A DNA stretch of 15,711 bases from Bacteroidota bacterium (GTDB taxonomy: Bacteria; Bacteroidota; Bacteroidia; Chitinophagales; UBA2359). A program made the position numbers and the translations under genes. Location of the stretch: assembly GCA_020627525.1 (NCBI GenBank), contig JAHDGP010000041.1, forward strand, positions 2,405-18,115, in the 5' to 3' direction. The stretch's first letter is position 1; each line of letters starts with the position of its first letter. The notes under the pieces were generated by a model. That model did not search any database, was not told where the DNA came from, and was given only the letters and a program-made list of their open reading frames with translations. Positions 1-7,369 of the stretch are shown one piece after another.

Positions 1-379
1 AATGTTTTGGGGTGGATAGGTTGAAAGAAGTGTAAAAAAAAAGATACCTGGACTGAACGGAATAATTTATATGTTCCCAGCAATCAATTAAATAGAAATA
101 CCCCATTTCTAAATTGACGTTCCGCTTATCTAGATACCTAAATCGTAATATTTTTACTTTTAAATTAGGGCTTCTTCCTAATTATACTTCAAATATCGCA
201 CAAATATTATTAATATCAAAACAAATTTTTATAAAAAATTAGATTTATAACTTGCTTTTTTATAGGACTGAAACTATGAAAATCAATTTTATTTGCTTAT
301 TATTGAATAATTTAAAACTTAGTAATCTAACTGATTTAGAGCCTGAGATAATTTTGAATATATTAATAAATTTTAACAT
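1..379. other. intergenic region upstream of the first gene
   Basis: I see no convincing gene here; the stretch is AT-rich with stops in all frames. It contains a 10-base palindrome TATCTAGATA at 127-136 and a 7-base-pair hairpin (AATTAGG at 163-169 against CCTAATT at 177-183) without a following T-run. A 36-codon open frame (276-383) ends by overlapping the TTG start at 380, but it looks accidental. The only regulatory signal I would defend is the TAATTTTG box near the right end. Confidence 0.6.
349..356 (+). promoter_or_regulatory. putative -7 promoter box for the 380 gene
   Basis: TAATTTTG is an exact match to the Bacteroidetes TAnnTTTG -7 element. It would place the transcription start near 362, giving a leader of under 20 bases before the TTG start at 380. 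No good TTTG -33 element lies at the usual distance, so the call rests on one box. Confidence 0.35.
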
Positions 380-1921
380 TTGAAGCAGTCCGAATTCCTT
401 TTTTTCTTAATTAAATCCTTAAATCCATCTGAGAAGAGATATTTTAAGCGAATGGCAGGTTTGCATGGAAAGACTGATGCAAACTATATAAAACTATTTG
501 ATGCAATTGATAAACAGGAGGATTTTGATGAATTAGCTATAAAAGCTCAATTTAAGGATGAACCTTTTACAAAGCAGTTTTCGGTTGCAAAGAATTATTT
601 ATACAAATTGGTACTTAAAAGTATCGAAACCTATAATGGTGGGGTAGAATATGAAATAAGTAGCTTGATCAACCAAGCCAAAGTTTTGTGTGATAAAGCC
701 TTATTTAAACAAGCTGAAAAAATTCTTAAAAAGGCAAAAAATTTATCCTATAAACACGAAAGACTACACTATATATACGAGATCAATAAAATTTACGAAA
801 GAGTTGTAATTGATGAATCAGATTTAGAAAAGATTAAAAAAGCTTTTGACGATTTGTTTGTTGAAGAAAATGAATTGAATGAAAAGCTAACCAATGATAT
901 TTTTTACAGAAGAGCCGCTAAGAAAACATATTTTGCCCATTTAAGAATTGGATATGTAGGGTACAGAGAGGAAGTGGAGGAATTAGAAGGATTGTTTGAA
1001 ACACCTGCTCTTCAAGATCCTGATAATTGTTTGACAGTAAATGCATTGAGGAGCTATTATCGAGCGCATTTTATTTATCATTTTATGAGACAAGATACGC
1101 AGTCTGCTATGACCTATTCTCAAAAAATGATTGACTTGGCAGAGGAATACCCGGAGATATTTGGTGAAGATATTTTGGGATACATAGATATGATTTACAA
1201 TCATATCATTCAGTGTATGAATTTAAATGAAATTGAAAATTGTGAAAAATATATTGCAAAATTAAGGTCGCTCAAAACAAACGACTTTTTAGAGCGGTTG
1301 AGAGTGTTTCAATATACATATACAATAGAACTAACTATGTGTACTGCGCTGAGCAGGATTGAAAACGGAATGGATTATTATAAATCTTTTATAAAGGAAT
1401 TGCCGAAATATGAATCTAAACTGTCAACCATTCACAAACCCGCTATGTTTTATCTAGTCTCTTATAATTTATTGATTCATGAGAAATTTGACGAAGCTTT
1501 GCATTGGCTGAACAAAGCATTAGAAATTCCCAACTTTAATTTTCGTTCAGATTTAACTTCATGGATTAGAATTCAAGAGTTGATCATTCAGTTTGAATTA
1601 GGCAATTACATTTTACTTGAATCTAAAGTCCGCTCGCTTTATAGAATATTGTTACAAAAAGAGCATCGTGTCAAAGTAGAAGAAAGACTGATTTCTTTTT
1701 TCCGTCGTTTAGCTACTGAAAATACTAATAAAGAAACATTTACCAAGTATTTTGCTGGATTAAGAAGAGACATTGCTGTCATCCTTCAAGACCCAGAAGA
1801 GGAGAAATTTAGTGGGTTTTTCAATTTAGATGCTTGGTTGGAAAGTAAAATATCTCAAAAATCTTTCAAAGAAATACTTATTGAACGTAATAACGTATAT
1901 TTGAATCAATCTAAAGAATAA
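380..1921 (+). CDS. conserved Bacteroidetes helical-repeat protein of unknown function
   Basis: A 513-residue, soluble, all-helical-looking protein without signal peptide or membrane segment. Residues 9-24 (FLIKSLNPSEKRYFKR) match the N-terminal signature I know from a widespread Bacteroidetes family of unknown function (L.KSL..SEKRYFK). The rest reads like TPR-type helical pairs, for example around 105-140 (FKQAEKILKKAKNLSYKHER) and 370-385 (FDEALHWLNKALEI), which suggests a protein-binding scaffold; that is inference. The start is TTG at 380. The next in-frame ATG is at 452 (residue 25) and would remove the conserved N-terminal motif, so TTG is preferred. The downstream DUF4442 gene starts 8 bases after the stop, so the two are probably cotranscribed. 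No catalytic residues are evident. Confidence 0.8.
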   Translation: MKQSEFLFFLIKSLNPSEKRYFKRMAGLHGKTDANYIKLFDAIDKQEDFDELAIKAQFKDEPFTKQFSVAKNYLYKLVLKSIETYNGGVEYEISSLINQAKVLCDKALFKQAEKILKKAKNLSYKHERLHYIYEINKIYERVVIDESDLEKIKKAFDDLFVEENELNEKLTNDIFYRRAAKKTYFAHLRIGYVGYREEVEELEGLFETPALQDPDNCLTVNALRSYYRAHFIYHFMRQDTQSAMTYSQKMIDLAEEYPEIFGEDILGYIDMIYNHIIQCMNLNEIENCEKYIAKLRSLKTNDFLERLRVFQYTYTIELTMCTALSRIENGMDYYKSFIKELPKYESKLSTIHKPAMFYLVSYNLLIHEKFDEALHWLNKALEIPNFNFRSDLTSWIRIQELIIQFELGNYILLESKVRSLYRILLQKEHRVKVEERLISFFRRLATENTNKETFTKYFAGLRRDIAVILQDPEEEKFSGFFNLDAWLESKISQKSFKEILIERNNVYLNQSKE

Positions 1922-1929
1922 TATAGGAA

Positions 1930-2460
1930 ATGGTCCAGAGTAATTTACATCAAGAGCATATAGATTTATTTGAGTTAAATCCGAACAGCAAGGAGTTTTT
2001 AGATCAAGCCAATTCAGGCTTAAAGTACAAGTTGTTCTTATTGGCAAAGTTGCCATTGGCATTTTTTACAGGTCTAACAGTAGACGCTTTATCAGCCAAT
2101 GAATGTATAATTTCTGTTCCTTATAAATGGTTAAATAAAAATCCTTTCAATTCAATGTATTTCGCCGTCCTCGCTATGGCAGCCGAACTCTCAACGGGCT
2201 TACCCTCGCGTGTAGCTATCCACAACGCAGAGAAAAAAACATCTATGTTGGTTACCAGTCTGAGCGCAAGTTATAGCAAAAAAGCCAAAGGCAGAATCCG
2301 TTTTGTCTGCAAAGATCAACAAAAAATATATCAAGCCGTTCGAAAAACCAACACCTCTGGCGAGTGGGAAAAAGCTACGCTCCAATCCATCGGCTACGAC
2401 AAAGACAACGACGAAGTGGCGCGCTTTGAATTTGAGTGGTCTTTCCGCTCAAGAATTTGA
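1930..2460 (+). CDS. DUF4442 family hot-dog-fold (thioesterase-like) protein
   Basis: A 176-residue cytoplasmic protein. The order of motifs fits the DUF4442 family, a branch of the hot-dog fold related to acyl-CoA thioesterases: LPLAFFTGLTVDAL at about 41-54, ISVPYKWLNKNPFNSM at 61-76, then the long helix FAVLAMAAELSTG at 78-90. In thioesterases of this fold the acidic residue in that helix is often catalytic; E86 is the equivalent candidate here, by analogy only. The substrate is unknown. The ATG start fits the preceding gene's stop 8 bases upstream, implying one transcript. The second half of the gene, from about 2160, is clearly richer in G+C than the first half and than neighbouring genes, although the reading frame and family match continue across the change. 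Confidence 0.8.
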   Translation: MVQSNLHQEHIDLFELNPNSKEFLDQANSGLKYKLFLLAKLPLAFFTGLTVDALSANECIISVPYKWLNKNPFNSMYFAVLAMAAELSTGLPSRVAIHNAEKKTSMLVTSLSASYSKKAKGRIRFVCKDQQKIYQAVRKTNTSGEWEKATLQSIGYDKDNDEVARFEFEWSFRSRI

Positions 2461-2517
2461 GCTAAATAAAAAATAGAGCAAAAAATTAGGAGATGTCGAA
2501 TATTTTTTGCAGAAGGA

Positions 2518-2545
2518 GCCTTCTTCCTATAGGAAGGTTGCGAGT
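2518..2545 (+). repeat. dispersed palindromic repeat, copy 1
   Basis: A 28-base segment, identical at 27 of 28 positions to 10477-10504. Its core CTTCCTATAGGAAG (2523-2536) is a perfect 14-base palindrome, and an overlapping inverted pair AGAAGG / CCTTCT (2511-2516, 2519-2524) lies at its left edge. It begins 58 bases after the DUF4442 stop. Function unknown. Confidence 0.75.
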
Positions 2546-2563
2546 AGTTTCGCGAGTAGTTTC
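2540..2563 (+). repeat. perfect tandem duplication, 12-base unit
   Basis: The unit GCGAGTAGTTTC occurs twice in succession, at 2540-2551 and 2552-2563, overlapping the right end of the dispersed repeat. The second dispersed copy, at 10477, lacks the duplication. Confidence 0.8.
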
Positions 2564-2662
2564 ACAAGCACCTTTTACAAATAATTTTTACTGATTTCCA
2601 AGCAGCAAATTTGTGTTGCCCATTCAACCAAGCACAACATTTTGATAGACTGGCTGTAAAGG

Positions 2663-2694
2663 TTGTCAATTTATAAAGCATTTGATTACATTTG
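2663..2694 (+). promoter_or_regulatory. putative Bacteroidetes promoter of fabG
   Basis: TACATTTG at 2687-2694 matches TAnnTTTG exactly, and a TTG at 2663-2665 lies 21 bases upstream, the usual -33 to -7 spacing. Transcription would start around 2700, ahead of the fabG ATG at 2723. Confidence 0.55.
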
Positions 2695-2722
2695 TTCAGC
2701 TACTTATCCTATTTTCGCAACA

Positions 2723-3469
2723 ATGAAAATGTTAGAAGGAAAAATAGCTTTGATCACAGGTGCTACACGTGGCATCGGTAAAGCGATTGCGTTAAAATTT
2801 GCCCAAGAAGGAGCAAACATTGCATTTACCTACAGATCTTCTGTAGATTTGGCAAAATCTTTAGAAGCAGAATTAACAGAATTGGGCGTAACAGCCAAAG
2901 GCTTTCAATCTGATGCGAGTTCTTTTTCAGCTTCAGAAGAATTGGTGAAACAAGTTTTGGAGATATTTCCACAAATTGATATTTTGGTCAACAATGCAGG
3001 AGTGACAAGAGACGGTTTGATGCTCAGAATGAAAGAAGAAGATTGGGATGTTGTTATCCAAAACAATCTAAAATCTGTTTTCAACCTAACCAAACAGTTA
3101 CTAAGACCGATGATGAAACAGAGAAGCGGTTCCATCATCAACTTAAGTTCGATTGTAGGGATAACTGGACAGGCGGGGCAAGCAAACTATGCTGCTTCCA
3201 AGGCAGGGATCATTGGATTCAGTAAATCTATCGCCAAAGAAATGGGTTCGAGAAACATTCGTTGCAATGTCATCGCGCCTGGTTTTATAGAAACAGATAT
3301 GACAGCAGAACTCGATGAAAAAACACGAGAACTGTACCAAAACAGTATCCCAATGAAGCGAATGGGGACAGGTGACGATGTGGCGAATCTTGCATTGTAT
3401 CTTGCTTCCGATTTATCAGTCTACATCACTGGGCAAACAATCAGTGTCTGTGGAGGTTTAAATTGTTAA
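2723..3469 (+). CDS. fabG: 3-oxoacyl-[acyl-carrier-protein] reductase FabG
   Basis: FabG reduces 3-oxoacyl-ACP to 3-hydroxyacyl-ACP with NADPH in each round of type II fatty acid elongation. The 248-residue product has the full short-chain dehydrogenase layout: cofactor loop TGATRGIG at 12-19, NNAG at 90-93, N115, and catalytic S143, Y156 and K160 in the NYAASK context, with the spacing known from E. coli FabG. The C-terminal stretch GxxxDVANLALYLASD and the closing ITGQ..SVCGG are typical. The frame is open back to a TTG at 2663, but the family normally starts with M-(K)-LEGK, and the likely promoter overlaps the extension, so ATG 2723 is chosen. FabG and other SDR reductases can be hard to separate, but the length, motifs and closing residues favour FabG. 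The membrane-protein gene 75 bases downstream may share the transcript. Confidence 0.92.
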   Translation: MKMLEGKIALITGATRGIGKAIALKFAQEGANIAFTYRSSVDLAKSLEAELTELGVTAKGFQSDASSFSASEELVKQVLEIFPQIDILVNNAGVTRDGLMLRMKEEDWDVVIQNNLKSVFNLTKQLLRPMMKQRSGSIINLSSIVGITGQAGQANYAASKAGIIGFSKSIAKEMGSRNIRCNVIAPGFIETDMTAELDEKTRELYQNSIPMKRMGTGDDVANLALYLASDLSVYITGQTISVCGGLNC

Positions 3470-3543
3470 AAATTAACAAAATTTGCTTTCTTTCGGGACA
3501 ATTTTTGCTATTAAACGTTTAGAAACACAGACAAATACTATTG

Positions 3544-5652
3544 ATGAACTCAACGCTTACCCTTCAATATCCAATTTGGTTTACTGCTCTATGTCTTGTA
3601 CTTGGACTAGTTTATGCATTGGTATTGTACCTAAGAGACCGATCTTTTAAAGATGCTTCAAAAACTCAAAAGCGATTTTTGCCTTTTATGGCATTGCTTA
3701 GATTTTTGGGTGTTTCCTCAATAGCTTTGCTTTTGTTGGGGCCACTATTGAAAAAGAAGTTTGAACAGGTCCAAAAACCTTACATTGTCATAGCGCAAGA
3801 CAATACGGAATCCGTAAAAAACGCTTTTCTGGAAGGAGACTCTTCTAAATTGTCTCAACAAATACAACAGCTAATTGATGAATTTGGCGATGAGGTAGAA
3901 ATAAAACAATTTCTTTTTGAGGATAAAATAATTGATAAAACCGTTCCTGATTATACTGGAAAGGTTACAAATATCTCTAGTACTTTAGAAGATATTCACA
4001 ATCGTTTCAGCTATCAAAATGTAGGAGCGATTATTTTGGCAACAGACGGTATTTACAATGAAGGAAGCAATCCTGCTTACTCCAGCATTAAGATGGATGT
4101 ACCTGTCTACACAGTTGCACTTGGAGATACAACACCAGCGAGAGATATTAAAATAGACAAAGTTCTGCACAATTCCATTGCTTACAAAGATGATAAATTT
4201 ACGATTAGAGCAGATGTTTCAGCTTTTAATGCAAAGGGTAGTCGAACCGTTTTAAACGTTTATGGCGGAAAAGGCACTTCAAATAAGTTGTATTCTAAGC
4301 CAATAAACATTGATAAAGAAAGATTTTTTGTTTCTGAAGAAGTTATTTTGGATGCTAAGGCAAAAGGCGTTCAACAATACACCATTTCTGTTTCTCAAAT
4401 TGAAGATGAATTGAGTACTGCCAACAATATTCAAAAGATATATGTGGAGGTTTTAGAAGGAAAACAAAAAATTCTGCTGCTTGCAAATAGTGCTCATCCC
4501 GATTTGACTGCTTTGAAACAAGCAATTGAACACAATAAAAATTACGAGGCGACTGTAAAATATATAGACAAATTTGATGGAAATATCAATGAAGTCAACC
4601 TTGTGATTTTCCACGGTTTACCGGCTGTAAATAAGAGTATTACGGCTCTTTATGATAAACTAAAACAAAAGAGTATTCCTTCGTGGTTCATAGTTTCAGG
4701 ACAGACGAATGTTAATGACCTTAGCAAAATACAAAGTATTGTAAAAGTTTCGGGTGCTAGTGGTGCAGTAAATGATGTGCAATCACTGGTTAGTGGAGCC
4801 TTCAATCTTTTTACTTTTGATAAATCTTATAGTGAATTAATAGAAGACTTCCCACCTTTAAAATCGCCTTATGGAGATTACTCAGTATCACCGACAGCAC
4901 AAACTTTTTTCAATCAAAAAATAGGCAATATTGATACTGATTATCCATTATTTGCAATGGAACAAGCCAATAATTATAAAACAGCAGTATTGACAGGTGA
5001 AGGCATTTGGCGATGGAGAATGTTTGATTATTTGAAAAATAAAAACTTTGATGCATTCAATGAAATTATCTCTAAATCTGTTCAGTATTTAGCCGTTAAA
5101 AACGATAAACGTCAGTTTAAAATTAATATTCCTAAAAACATTTACAACGAAAATGAAAACATAAGCTTCGATGCAGAATTGTACAACGATTCTTATGAGT
5201 TGATAAATGAACCTGAAGCCAATATAAGAGTGGTAAATGATGAAGGAAAAGAGTACAATTTTAATTTTACTAAAACAGCAAATGCCTACACATTGGATGC
5301 AGGTAAATTGCCAATTGGTGACTATCAATTCAGCGGAAAAACCACATACAACGGCAAAGAGCTAAAATCAGCAGGAAGCTTTACCATACGTGAGCTTAAA
5401 CTGGAAACTGTTCAAACCACGGCTGATCACAATATGCTTAAATTATTGGCTGAAAATTATAACGGTGAAATGATTAAATCTAACAATATTGCTGGTTTGG
5501 CTCAAAAAATATTGAAGCGTGATGAAGTAACGCCAGTTCTTTACCACACCTATAAATCAGAACCAGTCATCAACTTGAAATGGCTGTTCTTTATCATTTT
5601 ATCGTTCCTTGCTCTTGAGTGGTTCTTGAGAAAATACAATGGAGGGTATTAG
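3544..5652 (+). CDS. VWA-like inner-membrane protein, Bacteroidetes type
   Basis: A 702-residue membrane protein. Two hydrophobic segments at about 11-30 and 46-67 are followed by a VWA-like domain: the strand YIVIAQDNTES (80-90) gives D86, T88 and S90 in the place of the DxSxS metal site, and ILATDG (164-169) supplies the second acidic motif. A later stretch around 312-400 (KILLLANSAHPDLTALKQAI, NLVIFHGLP, SWFIVSGQ) resembles the class I glutamine-amidotransferase-like fold found in such proteins, without an obvious catalytic triad. A beta-rich region follows, then one C-terminal membrane helix (about 678-695). The large middle part is probably periplasmic. The first frame codon is TTG 3541, but ATG 3544 is adjacent and preferred. 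The family is widespread in Bacteroidetes with no established function that I know of. Next to fabG it may have an envelope role; that is inference. Confidence 0.75.
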   Translation: MNSTLTLQYPIWFTALCLVLGLVYALVLYLRDRSFKDASKTQKRFLPFMALLRFLGVSSIALLLLGPLLKKKFEQVQKPYIVIAQDNTESVKNAFLEGDSSKLSQQIQQLIDEFGDEVEIKQFLFEDKIIDKTVPDYTGKVTNISSTLEDIHNRFSYQNVGAIILATDGIYNEGSNPAYSSIKMDVPVYTVALGDTTPARDIKIDKVLHNSIAYKDDKFTIRADVSAFNAKGSRTVLNVYGGKGTSNKLYSKPINIDKERFFVSEEVILDAKAKGVQQYTISVSQIEDELSTANNIQKIYVEVLEGKQKILLLANSAHPDLTALKQAIEHNKNYEATVKYIDKFDGNINEVNLVIFHGLPAVNKSITALYDKLKQKSIPSWFIVSGQTNVNDLSKIQSIVKVSGASGAVNDVQSLVSGAFNLFTFDKSYSELIEDFPPLKSPYGDYSVSPTAQTFFNQKIGNIDTDYPLFAMEQANNYKTAVLTGEGIWRWRMFDYLKNKNFDAFNEIISKSVQYLAVKNDKRQFKINIPKNIYNENENISFDAELYNDSYELINEPEANIRVVNDEGKEYNFNFTKTANAYTLDAGKLPIGDYQFSGKTTYNGKELKSAGSFTIRELKLETVQTTADHNMLKLLAENYNGEMIKSNNIAGLAQKILKRDEVTPVLYHTYKSEPVINLKWLFFIILSFLALEWFLRKYNGGY

Positions 5653-5679
5653 TACTTGTTTTGTGTTTGAAAAGAACTC

Positions 5680-5707
5680 ATTATGCTACGACATAATATC
5701 GTTTTTT
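5680..5707 (+). terminator. possible weak terminator after the VWA-like gene
   Basis: ATTATG (5680-5685) pairs with CATAAT (5692-5697) across a 6-base loop, and a run of six T follows at 5702-5707. The stem is short and AT-rich and the T-run is offset by four bases, so the call is weak. Confidence 0.3.
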
Positions 5708-5770
5708 CTGCCTTGTCTGAGCTAATAATATCGTCTTAATATAGCGAAATTAGAGGAAAACTACAGTTAG

Positions 5771-5778
5771 TACTTTTG
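5771..5778 (+). promoter_or_regulatory. putative -7 promoter box for the 5808 gene
   Basis: TACTTTTG matches TAnnTTTG exactly. The expected transcription start near 5785 falls on the alternative GTG start at 5784, which supports the ATG at 5808. There is no clear TTTG -33 partner. Confidence 0.4.
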
Positions 5779-5807
5779 ACGAAGTGGATCAAAAATATTT
5801 AATTTTT

Positions 5808-7289
5808 ATGAAAGATATTATCATTGACCTCAATGACAAACAAGCTATTGAAGAACAATTAAATTGGCTCATCAAAGATTTTGATAAAATATTTTTGGAG
5901 GACGAAAAACAATATGGAAACACTAGGTTTTTATTTGGTAAAATGGAAAATGATGAGTTCCAACCGCACAACCTCGAAAATAATTGGGAATGGAGTACTT
6001 TTCCTTTTTTTTACGCTGCGGCTCAACACGAAGATTTACAAGAACTCATTTACCAATTTGTACAAAAAATCATCCAACATACTGAAGCTATTGGAGAGTT
6101 TGAGTATGCGCTTTGGATGGACGAAAACCCCCTTGGCTTTTGTGCGGCTCCAGCCCTTGTCGAAGCCAACAAAAAATACATAGATACCCATCTCCGCTTA
6201 TATAGAAATCTCGACCTTGATCACATAGATATAGATGGTGAAGAGATGCTTGTTGACAGAATCCTTGATAAATGGGGTTGTTGTGATGAAACAATTAAAT
6301 TACTTGCAGCGCGCTCTTCTTATATAAGAACCCAATTAAGTTATGACCACATTCAAAAAGTAATAGACGAAAAATTTCCACAAATTAAAAAAGATAGAAA
6401 AATACAAAATCAATTTTTTCAACATGTCTTAAATGGTATTCAATACTCTCCCTATTATAAAAATAAAAGATATGATCTGATAGACAGCTACATTGTTAAC
6501 CCTTCACTTGAGCTTATTTTAGATATAAGTCAATCTTATGAATCGGGAGACATGAAAAAGGCAATTGAAAATTTAGATTTTGATAATTTTCCACATCTCT
6601 CAGTATTGGTAGATGAATTAAAGGGGGCCGAACTGCAAGCATTTATAGAAGAAGAGTCAGAATTTGAAGCAATGGAAAAACAACAGAATACAACGCTTCC
6701 TATTATCATTTATAGAAATATTCCACTAAACTTTCAGGTGACACTTAAAGGCTTTAAATACACTTTTCTTCCCCAAAATTCTGGATATTTATCAGCTCCT
6801 AAAATCGAGGTGGATGGGTTGACAACAATATTAACAGATACAAGCAAAATGAACAATGTTTCTTTTAACAAAAGCATTTACAATTTTAAGAATAGACCCA
6901 ATATGGTAGAAATGAGTCTAGAAGAATTAGACCAAGCCAGAGAAATGTTGAAAGGAATCGGAGTTGAAAAAGAGGTAGTCATTCAATTGGCTTTTGGAGA
7001 AGATACTTTTGATAATGTTGACTTATTTTATAATAACACCATCAAACAATACCAGAATGTGTGGAAAAGTGTGAAGTCTGAAATCAAAGAAGCTCCAACG
7101 GGTTTAAGAGCATATATCTATTTAAAATACAATCCTGCCGATGACAATTCTCAAATTTGGCAGAAGCAAAAAACGAGAAATTACATACACATTTTTTTAA
7201 AAGACAAAACACCTATCTATTTGATGATTATGGGAGAAATAGAAGAAGAAGAAACACAGCAGATAATGAATTCATTAATTATAGAATAA
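5808..7289 (+). CDS. protein of unknown function, 493 residues
   Basis: I do not recognise this family. The product is hydrophilic, with no signal peptide and no membrane segment. The first 300 residues look mainly helical and are rich in charged and aromatic residues (for example NNWEWSTFPFFYAAAQHEDL, DENPLGFCAAPALVEANKKY, KWGCCDETIKLLAARSSY). From about residue 300 on it changes to shorter strand-like stretches (LPIIIYRNIPLNF, YTFLPQNSGYL, VVIQLAFGED, NYIHIFLKDKTPIYLMIMGE), which suggests two domains. The frame opens at GTG 5784, eight codons earlier, but ATG 5808 is preferred because a -7 promoter box sits at 5771-5778. The gene stands alone: 155 bases lie on its left and 80 on its right, the latter holding a fragment of a repeat element. 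No conserved catalytic motif is visible. It is a real gene by its long, clean frame and ordinary codon use. Confidence 0.7.
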   Translation: MKDIIIDLNDKQAIEEQLNWLIKDFDKIFLEDEKQYGNTRFLFGKMENDEFQPHNLENNWEWSTFPFFYAAAQHEDLQELIYQFVQKIIQHTEAIGEFEYALWMDENPLGFCAAPALVEANKKYIDTHLRLYRNLDLDHIDIDGEEMLVDRILDKWGCCDETIKLLAARSSYIRTQLSYDHIQKVIDEKFPQIKKDRKIQNQFFQHVLNGIQYSPYYKNKRYDLIDSYIVNPSLELILDISQSYESGDMKKAIENLDFDNFPHLSVLVDELKGAELQAFIEEESEFEAMEKQQNTTLPIIIYRNIPLNFQVTLKGFKYTFLPQNSGYLSAPKIEVDGLTTILTDTSKMNNVSFNKSIYNFKNRPNMVEMSLEELDQAREMLKGIGVEKEVVIQLAFGEDTFDNVDLFYNNTIKQYQNVWKSVKSEIKEAPTGLRAYIYLKYNPADDNSQIWQKQKTRNYIHIFLKDKTPIYLMIMGEIEEEETQQIMNSLIIE

Positions 7290-7300
7290 GTGTTGTTTTT

Positions 7301-7336
7301 TTTGTCACTGATTTTTAAAAATGTCTAGTTGTATGA
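7301..7336 (+). repeat. fragment of dispersed inverted element
   Basis: This 36-base stretch matches the reverse complement of 11391-11425 with one one-base gap and one mismatch. It begins 12 bases after the stop at 7289. Weaker similarity extends left to about 7291. Only one end of the larger element at 11384-11517 is present here. Confidence 0.7.
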
Positions 7337-7369
7337 AAAATACTGTAGTCAAAAAATACTCCGACGATA

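Noticed and set aside
276..383. 35-residue open frame before the first gene as a real gene
   Set aside because: There is no family resemblance, and a likely promoter for the 380 gene lies inside it; kept only as a low-interest note.
2041..2060. TGGCA-type sequences resembling half of a sigma-54 promoter
   Set aside because: They lie inside coding sequence and lack a correctly spaced TTGC half.
5653..5783. Short direct repeats (TTAGTACTT at both ends; TAATATCGT twice)
   Set aside because: They are only nine bases long in AT-rich sequence and not linked to any other structure, so they are within chance expectation.
5784..5807. GTG start for the 493-residue protein
   Set aside because: A -7 promoter box at 5771-5778 would place the transcript start on it; the ATG at 5808 fits better.
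5881..6183. 100-codon + strand frame inside the 5808 gene
   Set aside because: It is an out-of-frame overlap with a much longer clean frame and has no recognisable motifs.
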